Positions 9,801 to 16,190 of a stretch of 45,268 nt of DNA are shown here, piece after piece. Numbering within the stretch: the stretch's first letter is position 1; the number at the start of each line of letters is the position of its first letter. Position numbers and translations under genes: made by a program. The stretch comes from Planctomycetales bacterium (GTDB lineage Bacteria; Planctomycetota; Planctomycetia; Pirellulales; Pirellulaceae): positions 1 to 45,268 of the forward strand of contig JAGQOY010000033.1 of the NCBI GenBank assembly GCA_020427005.1. Reading direction: 5' to 3'. Below the pieces are notes generated by a model. It was not told the DNA's origin and ran no database searches. It saw nothing but the letters and a program-made list of their open reading frames with translations.

Positions 9801-11235
9801 CGACACCAGCCAGCTCGTGGGGCGCACCGTGCGGACCTATGATTCTGCCGGACGCAGTGATTTGCTCAATCACTTGAGTGCCACCGACGAATTGCTGGCC
9901 GGTTACGATTACGACTACGACTTTGGCAGCTTAGTCCTCCACGAATCCCGTTCGCATCAGAACAGCGATTATGCACAGGAGATCGACTACGGATATGACT
10001 TGACTGGCCAGTTGGTCGACGCACTTTTCTCTGGCCAAGACGACGAGCATTTTAGGTACGATCTCAACGGCAATCGCATCACCTCTTCGCTTGGCGATGA
10101 GGCACGCACTTATACTACCGGCGTCGCTAATCAGCTCACCAGTGACAGCGTCTATCGCTACGAGTACGACGGCGAAGGCAATCAAGTCAAACGCGTGCAC
10201 CTCACCACCGGTGAAACTCGCACCATGCAGTACGATCACCACAATCGACTCGTACGCGTCGACGATTGGAGCGCCGACCCCGGCGATCTGCAGAATCCAG
10301 CACCGGGCGCGGTTCTGATGCAGAGCGTGGAATACACGTATGACGCATTTGGCAGAAAGCTGGACAACGCTGTTGACTCAGACGGCGAAGCAGAACAGCC
10401 CTCTACAACGCAGCGCTATGCATATGATGGAATAGATGTCTGGGCTGACTATTCGTCAGATACTTCTACAACAGTTCGTTACTTGGCGAACGCCGAGATC
10501 GATGACGCGTTGGCGTATTTCAATGCGTCAGGTGTTAGCTTTACGCTTCATGATCGAGTTAGTTCTGTCGTGGGAATATCGGACTCAGTTGGCCAATTGG
10601 CCGCATACGCAAGCTATGATTTATCTGGTCAGTTCGGACGGGCTCACAATGCAGATCTAATCGGAAGATTTCGTCTCCACGGTCGAGAAATCGACAACTT
10701 TAGTCAGGATTATTTCTTTCGTGCAAGGTGGTGGTCTAGCACGTCGGGGCGTTTCACAACGCAAGATCCTCTTCGATTTGGCGGTGACGATACGAACATG
10801 TATCGCTCGTTTTCCAACTCCGTACAGAATTTTAGAGATCCACTTGGTCTACTTGCTACAATTGAGTTCAGAATTCTGCGCAGTGCATTTGTTAGCCAAG
10901 TGTCAGGAGGTCTGGGGTTTGCTGTCGGAGCCAATGCAGGCACACTACTTGGCGCTGGCTGCGTACTGCTTGGCGCCCTAAGCGGAGTACATGTGGATCG
11001 CGACCTCACGCTGGCAATTGTGCAGGCCTCAGGCCTTGCGGGGTACGCAGTCGGTGTTGCGATCGGTTTTACACTGTCTTGGAAGAACACAATAACGATT
11101 AAGGACATTGCCGACTTTAAGCCAGTTTTTCAGGCATTACTCCGGGATTATGCCGTCAAGTCCCTATTCGTTACGGGCGGAGTTTCAGTCCCACTTGCGT
11201 TAGGAACGTCGTGCTTTGCCAAACCTGCTGAGTAA
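802..11235 (+). CDS. Giant secreted multidomain Rhs/YD-repeat protein with dockerin, VWA and lectin-like domains
   Basis: A 3477-residue protein, probably exported and surface-associated. Residues 18-33 carry the planctomycete leader motif LEQLERREML. Two dockerin-like calcium loops follow (about 37-64 and 81-107, each ending DALLIINELN). About ten Ig/cadherin-like (He_PIG-type) repeats span about 275-1950. Two are split by inserts: a thrombospondin-C-like domain (about 390-590) and a LamG-type domain (about 1268-1463). A SdrD_B-like domain is split by a VWA domain (about 811-1010) with an intact MIDAS (DDSCS, GGTDY, TDGMPE). An Rhs entry segment starts near 2180, YD repeats run about 2330-3150, and the core ends at DPLGL (about 3350). 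The last 120 residues are Gly/Ala-rich and hydrophobic, and I do not recognise them. Domain names are by eye. Function is inferred as adhesion, or delivery of an enclosed tip. The frame is uninterrupted. Confidence 0.9.
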   Translation: MKKHLSRPTAQKRHRRRLMLLEQLERREMLTSYWQNPARPLDTDNDTLVLPVDALLIINELNSPLHTGLPGIRTNPLSAYLDTSGDDFITPLDALLIINELNSNRSGPTYPIVRRPGGEEVGPAGFVSRTLFQLPGEQGERYEVSLNWDAKYKAFHELGLFAVDDVLGHVGGLDVGSQAYPHQVFDDPEKQVVFSMHALESPMGSAVFDGGQWVALYVLQRQSETGNSHSHISIDSIDPNDFQISWQELPFGQNNHPTPYLDSQLSGNVRPVNLNPSITSEPITVIGDDSNYIYHVQASDPFGDPLQFKLLAGPNSMSVDRETGIVGWSAADSTVGSHFVEIEVTDDRGGFKRQNFNLEVVASLPNRPPTILSTPVDKIEVERSSSIYASQTVNFDSWTSQTFLSYWDESIWTLNRNNQQITQTNTLAPTYLISDFEISNHRFEGTVNSNFYFGGGYFGIVFGYQDDQHFYLFDWKQGDGDPNDGRGIALGGMSVKRFASTTPLTEQDYWQTQVDPAKGETLFHNTLNWDRGDYLITLEQTPGHVLIQVSLEGVVHETIDLDIPDLVSGKVGLYTNYQSPSTFSDFQTKLFGGSQYQYQLRAFDPDGDQLTYRLLEGPRDMQLDTNTGKLTWQPTFQDVGDQHVLVEVDDGHGGVVTQEYVLCVHPPTVNAAPVIVSAPVEDYDERVAPEAYHYQVQAIDADSEQLSYTLLEAPQGMRINPTTGLITWPLDDMHSYRNWGFFQEWLRFWGSRVGGTDHIRIQVADEQGATDIQEFDLFTYVAEPASISGYVYEDANRNGILDTTFVQGDDPYIVFVIDDSCSMDDPWVGDPVGDLNGDDLFDTYFDAALAGIRILADRLAQDPRQADTKISLTGFGFVYDLNPTLEGPQYFVGIGDDADGNGVRDFEDVFLSMVTACGGTDYEAAMLAAIRAFDAETTSEDSRNVLFMTDGMPERSGPYEDDVQTLHDMGVNLQGLGIGRGTLTEPLQNVDPNAHEISYTKELIETFEGLDITGFEATEPVLAGWTVYLDENDNAVFDDFELSTTSNVNGFYKFDDVPIGKEYRIRTVVPEQWYQVAPTTGNYAAAMFTGEQVRAFNFGNLPIIAGPRELPPQFLSTPQGTATVGDFYRYQAVATDPDSTAVTYQLILGPSNATIHPSQGTLFWQPVAENIGTNNFIVRAVDATGQGVQQAFTVNVLPLNTAPFVTSIPPAVWPVGSRTDYRLAIQDAENDDVSVRVLSGPTDLSLDSATHTLSWIPNADYTGIVLSDDPIAYWNFDQVINDTVIPDLSGNGYDALADVAVSIASSPIGENNLGISTNAATISVPTGTAMPLKEFTFEAWVKSSPDRNNTWIMGGTNHYNGYGIDLFQGAFGADAFSFTGTGYEIPQPLDQWRYLVGTFSNEYRRFYVDGQLVDERESYQPWDPRGGFEIGLMYGWNGDVDEVAIYDYPLSQDQITSHFTSAIQQPRMARIEVTDSRGASTVHEIAMYTHAGYDNQPPTITSIFPHRVPVGQQLVHQVQAYDQNGDGLTYTLLEAPPGMSIDSAGVIRWTPGSNQLGEHQVIVEVTDSIGAAVTQSASITVVTHTLNSAPSIESTPAHHAVAGHTFGYDASALDRDGDSLIWTLTEAPVGASVDALSGRVRWTPGYDQVGSQRFQISVQDAFGGFDSQSFVVDVSCFNLQPQIHSTPPTLATVGLQYLYRLDVYDAESDPIQWQLVDGPSGMLLDDHGNVSWAPTVGQVGLHTVHIAVSDGLNTVDHRYSIDVLDPAVNNRAPIIVSSPVYYASTGSEYSYAFMAIDPEGGPLTYSAGSQLPAGMSMDATGLLTWTPELSQAGLHTIKLLATDPGGLTATQTYLLTVERNLPPVITSTPSTEMTAGAMYRYLVKAFDPEGSDLEYRLDTAPSGMTIDALGGIRWQSSPDTASPQSITVSVFDASGQSTSQSWEVALAADQEPPIAQVTVISGTRNFIEDATLDVGSVFQVRVSGIDNVAIRSYQLEIDGTPVALDEHGIASILSEHVGTLQLVGTVTDSAGLTGSDTLSVQVVDPAIANAPIPTDPTLPPNPGPDPSDTGVPFVEITSPEGAATVSNLVPIIGTVDDPEDNLWFYRVYYARADRVDLTQLDMDDPDWVIIKTSTEEVIDGELAVFDSTLVSNDPYTIAVAAFDVNGLGYIQPTQVYVEGNVDIGNFKIDITDLSIPLAGIPIQITRTYDTHNALDEGDFGFGWTMSIADARIFEAAAVGEGGVFTAGNDKFVPDRTKVYLTNPEGQRVGFTYKEQYQTGCSSIFGCLFGAVYRPYFEPDLGVYDTLTIDEGRVFRGGISGALGQGINPEFYTLTTKHGISYRYSDEAGLQTIADRHGNVVTVTATSMTHSSGQSIQFVRDAQGRVEQILDPAGNAITYSYDAAGDLRKVTDQIGLETSYNYRTDHPHYLDEAFNSLGNRVFEVQYDADGKYIGIVDALGNTSSQEFQTNNNYGIVRDALGNARTLHYDDRGNVLREIDPLGQETIREYADPNNPDLETRIVDRNGFITDRSYDPRGNVLSITEMGTASNPLAQPVVTNFTYDRTNNVQSITNGLGNSTTFQYDDQGLLTRITNATGDSSSFTYDDQGRRASFTDFNGNTTRFEYQSSCPCGSPAKVSFADGAYQTFEYNGYGQVTEQASYEPDGTLAEIKQTDFDERGRPIEERQGLPGNPAQPQTVVRKFYTGHLLDWEIIVHPDSLDAEGNLLESPATPVADRKSRITVYEYDAADRIIRQTDAEGGVVEFRYDANGNRILLQDPVGNITTWVYDSLQRMAEERDPFYNEGLTIDQAIAELANPSGADLAANQGADHVRAFAYDHEGNQAEMIDRNGRRREFDYDHAGRLTEERWYAADTGTLVETIAFGYDLLGNMLTASDSNSNYLYTYDVLNRMTSVDNNPDGTRDVPRVILTYGYDAQGNVTLTQDDAGVTVASTYDARNRLDVRLWYDALVPTGEDPDVDPVRVEFDYNAANRESEVRRYSGLDTSQLVGRTVRTYDSAGRSDLLNHLSATDELLAGYDYDYDFGSLVLHESRSHQNSDYAQEIDYGYDLTGQLVDALFSGQDDEHFRYDLNGNRITSSLGDEARTYTTGVANQLTSDSVYRYEYDGEGNQVKRVHLTTGETRTMQYDHHNRLVRVDDWSADPGDLQNPAPGAVLMQSVEYTYDAFGRKLDNAVDSDGEAEQPSTTQRYAYDGIDVWADYSSDTSTTVRYLANAEIDDALAYFNASGVSFTLHDRVSSVVGISDSVGQLAAYASYDLSGQFGRAHNADLIGRFRLHGREIDNFSQDYFFRARWWSSTSGRFTTQDPLRFGGDDTNMYRSFSNSVQNFRDPLGLLATIEFRILRSAFVSQVSGGLGFAVGANAGTLLGAGCVLLGALSGVHVDRDLTLAIVQASGLAGYAVGVAIGFTLSWKNTITIKDIADFKPVFQALLRDYAVKSLFVTGGVSVPLALGTSCFAKPAE

Positions 11236-11290
11236 GTGCCAAGGCGTTATTAACCAAAATCAAAAGGTGCTGCCGACTTAAAAGGTGCCA

Positions 11291-11316
11291 CGCATATATT
11301 TGACGCATATATTTGA
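11291..11316. repeat. Two tandem 13-base repeats beside the IS
   Basis: CGCATATATTTGA occurs twice head to tail. The preceding GGTGCCACGCAT (11284-11295) recurs at 11342-11353. This short repetitive patch fills the space between the Rhs stop codon and the left end of the insertion sequence. Its origin is unclear; it may be the remnant of another mobile or REP-like element. Confidence 0.6.
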
Positions 11317-11374
11317 CAGGGATAGTCAGCCGGCGATAATCGGTGCCACGCATGTAACTCACGGGAATGAAGGA

Positions 11375-13035
11375 GGGTGCAGTCGGATTTGTTCGAGGCT
11401 TTTTACGCGGCTTTTGAAGATTTTTGTGTGAGTTGTTGGTTGTTTGTGGAGTTTGTCTCTGGGAGTGTGGTGTAGTCGTCCAGTCCGAGGGACCAGATTC
11501 GGTTCCAGAGGTGGCTGCGGCAGGCAGTTCGAAGGTCGACAATGTGTTGGCCGCCACCTTTGCTCCAACGCATGCCGGACTGCTTCATTCGCTGGTTGAA
11601 GATGACTTTGCATCCAGCTTCGGTGACGCCGCTGCCAATGGGGTCACCTGATTTACGGCGAGCTGCGTAATCCATGTGCGATCGAAATCGGTCAAGATAA
11701 CCTCGCGCTTGGTCGTAGTCGTCAGCTGTTCCTTCAAGTGCATGCCGCCGCCTGATCTGGGCAGCGCTGGTAAGAACTTTGCGCACTCCATCGGGATCAT
11801 GGCGAAGTATGTGCCGCTGCTGTCTGTACCATGCTTGCGATTTACTGGTTCCAGTTCCGTACAAACTGTTGGCTAGTTGGTTTAGGTATTCGCACGCGTG
11901 GAAAAAATCAACTCCCCAAGTCCAATTGAGTGTTTTGCCGCTTCGAGGATCTTTCAACTTGCGCAGTACATTTTCGAAATAGGTCCGAGGCACACTACCG
12001 GCATCGGTGACATAGCGTAGTCTCAGTGACTTTGAGCAATCGTGATTGAGTACGCCCGTGATGACCTTTGTCAGCCGCTTAGTCATCGTCTTTTGCTTTT
12101 CCTCGGGCATTTGGCCAAGATAGATCGTGCCCAGCCGCTTTCGCTTTTTGTCATAGACGGCGAGCGTCGCACAAGCGGCTTCCTTCCAGCTTTCACGCAT
12201 CGGCACATGAACCCCGTCGCGGCCAACAAGCAGCAAAACGCTGTGTTTCCCTTTGGTTTTCGCTGCTTGTGCAACCCACTGGCACAGTTGCTCTAGGGCC
12301 GCTTCGTCGTGGCGATAACGTATCTCGACCGCAAGGTGCTCAACAACTCGCGGATAGGAATCGACCGACAAGTTGATACCGAACTGTTCTTGCAACTCTT
12401 TGATCACAACCTGCTGTGGCATGTCGGCGGCCAACCTGCCAAGCTTGTGAGCCACTCCTGGACTGACTCGATTTCCCGTCAGCCCAAGTCTTTTGTCCAA
12501 GGGTGCAATTCCCCGGACAAAGAAGCTGTACTCATTCTGATAAAGCCAACGACAATACCTAATTGTACCCACGCGAGTCGCCATCGACCGTTCACGTCGC
12601 GCGTAGGGATGAAAAACGCGATCTTCCCATTTCACAGGATTGGGTTTGGTAGACGGCTCAATTTGATTGACTGTTCTTTCAAGCAGCAGTCGGGCCATCT
12701 CACGAAATAGTCGTTCGATTCTACGTTCGCATTTCTCAAAGCATCGAGGCGTTATTTCGCTGGCTAGAAATGATTTCACCGAAGCAAGGATTCTTTTGCC
12801 AACGCTTAGGACATGATTGGCGAATGAGCTGTCGAGTTTTCCGAGGGCCTGCGCGAGCGCTTCCAAACCGTCAGCAATTGTCGTAAGATCTTTCATGGCG
12901 TCCGTTCCTAAAGAGCAAGAGAACTTCGATACTCCCACTCTGACGGCGGACGCCACTTTGACTCAATACCAATTCTGTTCCTCACCCGCCGAGCCAAAAA
13001 CACAACACCTCCCTGATACCAATCCGACTGCACCC
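11375..13035. mobile_element. Insertion sequence of the ISKra4 type, about 1.66 kb
   Basis: The element is bounded by perfect 15-base terminal inverted repeats: GGGTGCAGTCGGATT at 11375-11389 and its reverse complement at 13021-13035. The match extends to 18 bases with one mismatch. It encloses one transposase gene on minus, and the length suits the family. No target-site duplication is visible: the bases outside are ATGAAGGA on the left and CACGCATA on the right. That may mean an old insertion or a flanking rearrangement. It lies between the end of the Rhs gene and a decayed DUF559 gene. Confidence 0.85.
11403..12896 (-). CDS. ISKra4-family transposase
   Basis: A DDE-type transposase of about 497 residues that would move the surrounding IS. 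The ATG at 12896 (MKDLTTIADGLEAL) is chosen over an in-frame GTG at 12956 because the extra segment does not look like family sequence and an AGGAAC lies upstream. Candidate catalytic residues are the Asp in VGRDGVHV, the Asp in YVTDAGS, and the Glu in the family-typical block GSGVTEAGCKVIFNQR, which is followed by MRWSKGGGQHIVDLR. The frame is intact and lies inside both terminal repeats, so the element may still be active. Family assignment rests on recognising that C-terminal block. Confidence 0.85.
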   Translation of the reverse strand: MKDLTTIADGLEALAQALGKLDSSFANHVLSVGKRILASVKSFLASEITPRCFEKCERRIERLFREMARLLLERTVNQIEPSTKPNPVKWEDRVFHPYARRERSMATRVGTIRYCRWLYQNEYSFFVRGIAPLDKRLGLTGNRVSPGVAHKLGRLAADMPQQVVIKELQEQFGINLSVDSYPRVVEHLAVEIRYRHDEAALEQLCQWVAQAAKTKGKHSVLLLVGRDGVHVPMRESWKEAACATLAVYDKKRKRLGTIYLGQMPEEKQKTMTKRLTKVITGVLNHDCSKSLRLRYVTDAGSVPRTYFENVLRKLKDPRSGKTLNWTWGVDFFHACEYLNQLANSLYGTGTSKSQAWYRQQRHILRHDPDGVRKVLTSAAQIRRRHALEGTADDYDQARGYLDRFRSHMDYAARRKSGDPIGSGVTEAGCKVIFNQRMKQSGMRWSKGGGQHIVDLRTACRSHLWNRIWSLGLDDYTTLPETNSTNNQQLTQKSSKAA

Positions 13036-13318
13036 CACGCATACAAAAACACTAGCAGTGTTTAGGGAGCAGAAGCCTATTCTTTCCGGAAAACCAAACG
13101 CTAACATGTAGTGCGTGCGATTGAAACTCAATATCGAGGTCGATGGCAAAGAGCATCTGACTGCAGTTGGGTCAATCCACGACTCACGTCGAGATACATA
13201 CTTGCAGGACCTGGGATTTACCGTGTTGCGCATTCCTGGATTTCGTGTGCCCCAGGATGCTGACTCAGTGATCAAGGACATCGATTCACTGGTTTGCAGT
13301 CTTCAAGCTCGCATGTAA
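13036..13318 (+). pseudogene. Decayed DUF559 (endonuclease-like) gene
   Basis: Reading one frame from the IS edge gives VFREQKPI, then an in-frame TAG at 13109-13111, then CVRLKLNIEVDGKEH and further DUF559-like sequence (DSRRDTYLQDLGFTVLRIPGFRV) to the stop at 13316-13318. Intact DUF559 proteins have FRxQxPI, a DF-x-C segment, and then an IEVDG-x-x-H core related to Vsr-type nucleases. Both halves are present in order, but the 5' end is lost at the IS boundary and a stop interrupts the middle. A restart from the GTG at 13115 would give only 67 residues. The matching 5' half is not left of the IS, so the flank was probably deleted. Almost certainly non-functional. Confidence 0.7.
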
Positions 13319-13334
13319 ATTCCGATGCGAATTG

Positions 13335-13376
13335 CCCCTCACCCCCAACCCCTCTCCCCGATGCGGGGCGAGGGGA
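13335..13376. repeat. C-rich palindromic intergenic repeat
   Basis: A C-rich run is followed by a near-perfect hairpin: CCCCTCTCCCC (13349-13359) pairs with GGGGCGAGGGG (13365-13375), with one mismatch and a 5-base loop. Sequences of this kind (C-rich, then GGGGCGAGGGGAG) are common dispersed repeats in planctomycete and other bacterial genomes. It lies between the DUF559 remnant and the convergent subtilase. Confidence 0.6.
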
Positions 13377-13575
13377 GATGAGTTCTTGTTGAGGAAACTG
13401 GATTCTGAGAGGTTAGATTGCTGTATCAGCTATCAATCATTGGCAACCAGTGACGGACTGTACAGCCGCCACAAGTATCAATGTGGATGGCATCAAATTG
13501 CCCATAATATGGTTGGCTAAATGCAACAAGATCTGGAGCGTGAACCGAATATCCTATAAGGGACACGACCAGATT

Positions 13576-15873
13576 CTAGGCGACAGTAAAAACGTCGTCG
13601 GGCAGATCGTCGTTGTCGAAATCATCATCTAGAGGCGAAATGATTAGGTGATTCCAAACGAAGGTCGCATGCACCATGCCCACAACTTCAGCGCGGTACT
13701 GACCACTTGATAATCCGCGGATCCATCCAGACTGGAAGATCCCTTGGGAATTAGTTGTTCCAGTCAACGTTTGCACTAGTGCTCCTGCCAAGGAGCGTAA
13801 TTCGACCTCAACTTGTACGTTTGCCGCACGAGAATCATCCGCACTTGGATTGCCGTCTCCATTTGAATCGTTGTGGACTTCGACCATGACACGATAATCA
13901 GTATTGGGTCCACGGGATTTGGAATCAAAACCAATGTCCCAAACATATAATTCATTCGGATCACTAACAGGTTCCGCTGTGATTTCAGCGGTTGCCAAAC
14001 TCGGCAACGACTGGGCTAAGCCATCATCAACGACCAGTGAAACTTGGTAGGAACCTACAGCTCCATATACATGTTCGGACGATGAATTCGTAGTTGACAA
14101 AGTAACACCATCACCGAAATCCCAATGATATGTCAGAATCTGGTTGTTGGCATTTGTTCCATCTTGGTTATCAAAGTCGGTTGATGCGGAAGCATCGAAG
14201 ACGACCAATTGATTTTGGTAGCCAGTGTATGTTCCTCCCGCGTTTGCGACGGGCATATCATTTACTTCAGCGATCGTGGTTGAAACAGCGTCGCTGTCTT
14301 GATTTCCGTGGCCATCATTCACAGTCAGTGTTACATTGAACACGCCTCCATACGCATAGATGTGGTTTGCGACGGGAGAAGAAGTTGCCAGCGTCTGGCC
14401 ATCTCCAAAGTCCCAGTGAAAAGTCAGCGCATCGTTTTCAGGATCCGAGGAGGCCGACCCGTCAAACGTGAGTGCCACATCCTCAATACCGGTTGGCGAA
14501 AGAGCCGCCACGGCCATCGGAGCTTCATTCGGCTCAGCGGGACTAAAGTCAGCCCAGCCCAGCCTTTCCAAATGCTTGTCGGGACTATCGCCTAACGTGG
14601 GACGGGCCGTTCCTGCAATTGCCATCCCCTCTGGACCGGTCCAGTCTTTACCTTGATCAATCAAGGCTTGGCGAATGGCATAGACGCCCGCAGCACTAGT
14701 TGCCCGACCGTGGCTGGCAATATAGAGCGCCGCCAGACCGGCCGCATGTGGAGCAGCCATGCTCGTCCCTGACCCCAGGGCGTAACCTCCATTGAGATGG
14801 GTGGACAAGATATCCACGCCTGGCATCACGAGATCGATTCCCAATCCTGGAGAGCTTACAACATTGTTGTTATCGTAAAAAGATTGACCACTCGTATTAC
14901 TATTGCTGTAGTTCGCAAAGTCGGCGTACTCGTCGTCTTCGTAATGTCGCGAATCGGAGAATGATGTTATGGCTCCGAAACCGCCTATCTCTCCATCGGT
15001 ATCTGCATAGGCGCTAATGGTAGCGACTTCAGGATAGGCTGCAGGAACCGTGTCATCGCGAGTGCCAAACGCCAAATCACTTCCAAGAATATCTCGGTAC
15101 TCGTTTCCGGATGCCACAACGTAAACGACGCCCGCTCCAACACTGGCCTGAATGGCCTCGCGATAAGTCTGACTAGCTCCTTGGCCACCTAGGCTCATGT
15201 TGGCGACTTCGATCATGTTCGCATTTGCGGTTACCCAGTCAACGCCAGCGATAATATTCGACAGTCGTCCGGTCCCAGTATTTCCTAGGACTCGTACTGA
15301 CCAAAGTCGAGCGCCGGGTGCTACCCCAACTACTCCGAAACCGTTATCCAGCGCGCCGATAGTCCCTGCCACGTGTGTACCATGACCATAGCCATCACTG
15401 TAGGACGGCCCACCTGCAAAATTGGCTCCTCCAGCGATGTTCAAATCCGGATGAGCCGCAATTCCGGAATCAATAACTGCCACATCTATATCAACTCGTT
15501 CATCAAGGCCATCGATCTTAGCGACGCTATTCTGATCTGCAGCAATTCTCTGAATACCAGTCGGTGTCGTTTGAGCAAATGCGCGCATCTCGAAGTCTAG
15601 CTCAACGCGCTTTACAAACGGGCTTTGGGCTAGAGCACTGGCAGCCGTATCGGGCAATTCAACGGAAAAACCTTTGACAGCACTCGAATAAACATGTCCC
15701 AACTTGCCAGCAGAACCGTGCAGCAACTGCTGGACGGTGGCCGCGGGATTGGTCACATTGTCATTGAGGGCAACGATATACGACTGCATGGCAGGTCCAT
15801 ATGCATTGCCAGAAGCATCCAGAGCAATTCTAGGCTCTAAACTCTCAAATAACCAACCACGCTTTGTACGCAT
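13576..15873 (-). CDS. Secreted subtilisin-like serine protease (S8) with two PKD domains
   Basis: A 765-residue exported endopeptidase. Residues 8-20 hold the planctomycete leader motif LFESLEPRIALDA. An I9-type propeptide follows (about 31-95), then a complete catalytic domain with Asp135 (VAVIDSG), His164 (GHGTHVAG), Asn257 (VASGNE) and Ser371 (GTSMAAPHAAG). Two PKD domains occupy about 452-533 and 538-630, each with the WDFGDG signature. The C-terminal 130 residues form another beta-rich module ending DLPDDVFTVA. The substrate is unknown; PKD domains in such enzymes usually help bind protein or polysaccharide. The gene runs divergently from the sigma-factor operon, with 317 bases between. 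The start is ATG with a weak upstream ribosome-binding sequence. Confidence 0.93.
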   Translation of the reverse strand: MRTKRGWLFESLEPRIALDASGNAYGPAMQSYIVALNDNVTNPAATVQQLLHGSAGKLGHVYSSAVKGFSVELPDTAASALAQSPFVKRVELDFEMRAFAQTTPTGIQRIAADQNSVAKIDGLDERVDIDVAVIDSGIAAHPDLNIAGGANFAGGPSYSDGYGHGTHVAGTIGALDNGFGVVGVAPGARLWSVRVLGNTGTGRLSNIIAGVDWVTANANMIEVANMSLGGQGASQTYREAIQASVGAGVVYVVASGNEYRDILGSDLAFGTRDDTVPAAYPEVATISAYADTDGEIGGFGAITSFSDSRHYEDDEYADFANYSNSNTSGQSFYDNNNVVSSPGLGIDLVMPGVDILSTHLNGGYALGSGTSMAAPHAAGLAALYIASHGRATSAAGVYAIRQALIDQGKDWTGPEGMAIAGTARPTLGDSPDKHLERLGWADFSPAEPNEAPMAVAALSPTGIEDVALTFDGSASSDPENDALTFHWDFGDGQTLATSSPVANHIYAYGGVFNVTLTVNDGHGNQDSDAVSTTIAEVNDMPVANAGGTYTGYQNQLVVFDASASTDFDNQDGTNANNQILTYHWDFGDGVTLSTTNSSSEHVYGAVGSYQVSLVVDDGLAQSLPSLATAEITAEPVSDPNELYVWDIGFDSKSRGPNTDYRVMVEVHNDSNGDGNPSADDSRAANVQVEVELRSLAGALVQTLTGTTNSQGIFQSGWIRGLSSGQYRAEVVGMVHATFVWNHLIISPLDDDFDNDDLPDDVFTVA

Positions 15874-16190
15874 TTAGACAACCTGAAAAAGGAGCAAAAT
15901 ATTTGCAGAACTTCGAAGGAATTCTCTTATATCATGAGACCTACGTGTCGTCCACTTTGTTTTTCTTGGTGAAATCTACAACCACCCGGCTTCCCGCCTG
16001 ATATGACGCTCTAGTTATTCATTCAATGAGAATTGCTGATGACGCGATATCAGGAGCTGGTTCGGGCCAAAAGCAATCATACCGTACGCTAAAAACATCC
16101 ATTCTCAACAAAATTCGCATTCCTTGTGAAAGATTAGTCGGTTGTCTGTGACTTAGAATTGATGACTACTTCGTTTGCCTGCGAGCCACC
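15874..16190. promoter_or_regulatory. Divergent intergenic region between subtilase and sigma factor
   Basis: This region must hold promoters for both the protease and the ECF-kinase operon, but I see no consensus boxes. It contains an inverted repeat, CCTGATAT at 15997-16004 and ATATCAGG at 16047-16054, with a 42-base spacer. That could be an operator or chance. No Shine-Dalgarno precedes the ATG at 16191. No gene is seen here. Confidence 0.4.

Noticed and set aside
13335..13376. CRISPR-like or regulatory meaning for the C-rich repeat
   Set aside because: There is a single copy with no spacers; it matches the general form of dispersed intergenic hairpins.
15997..16054. Inverted repeat as a proven operator for the sigma operon
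   Set aside because: Eight-base arms with a 42-base spacer are too weak to claim a binding site; noted only as part of the region.
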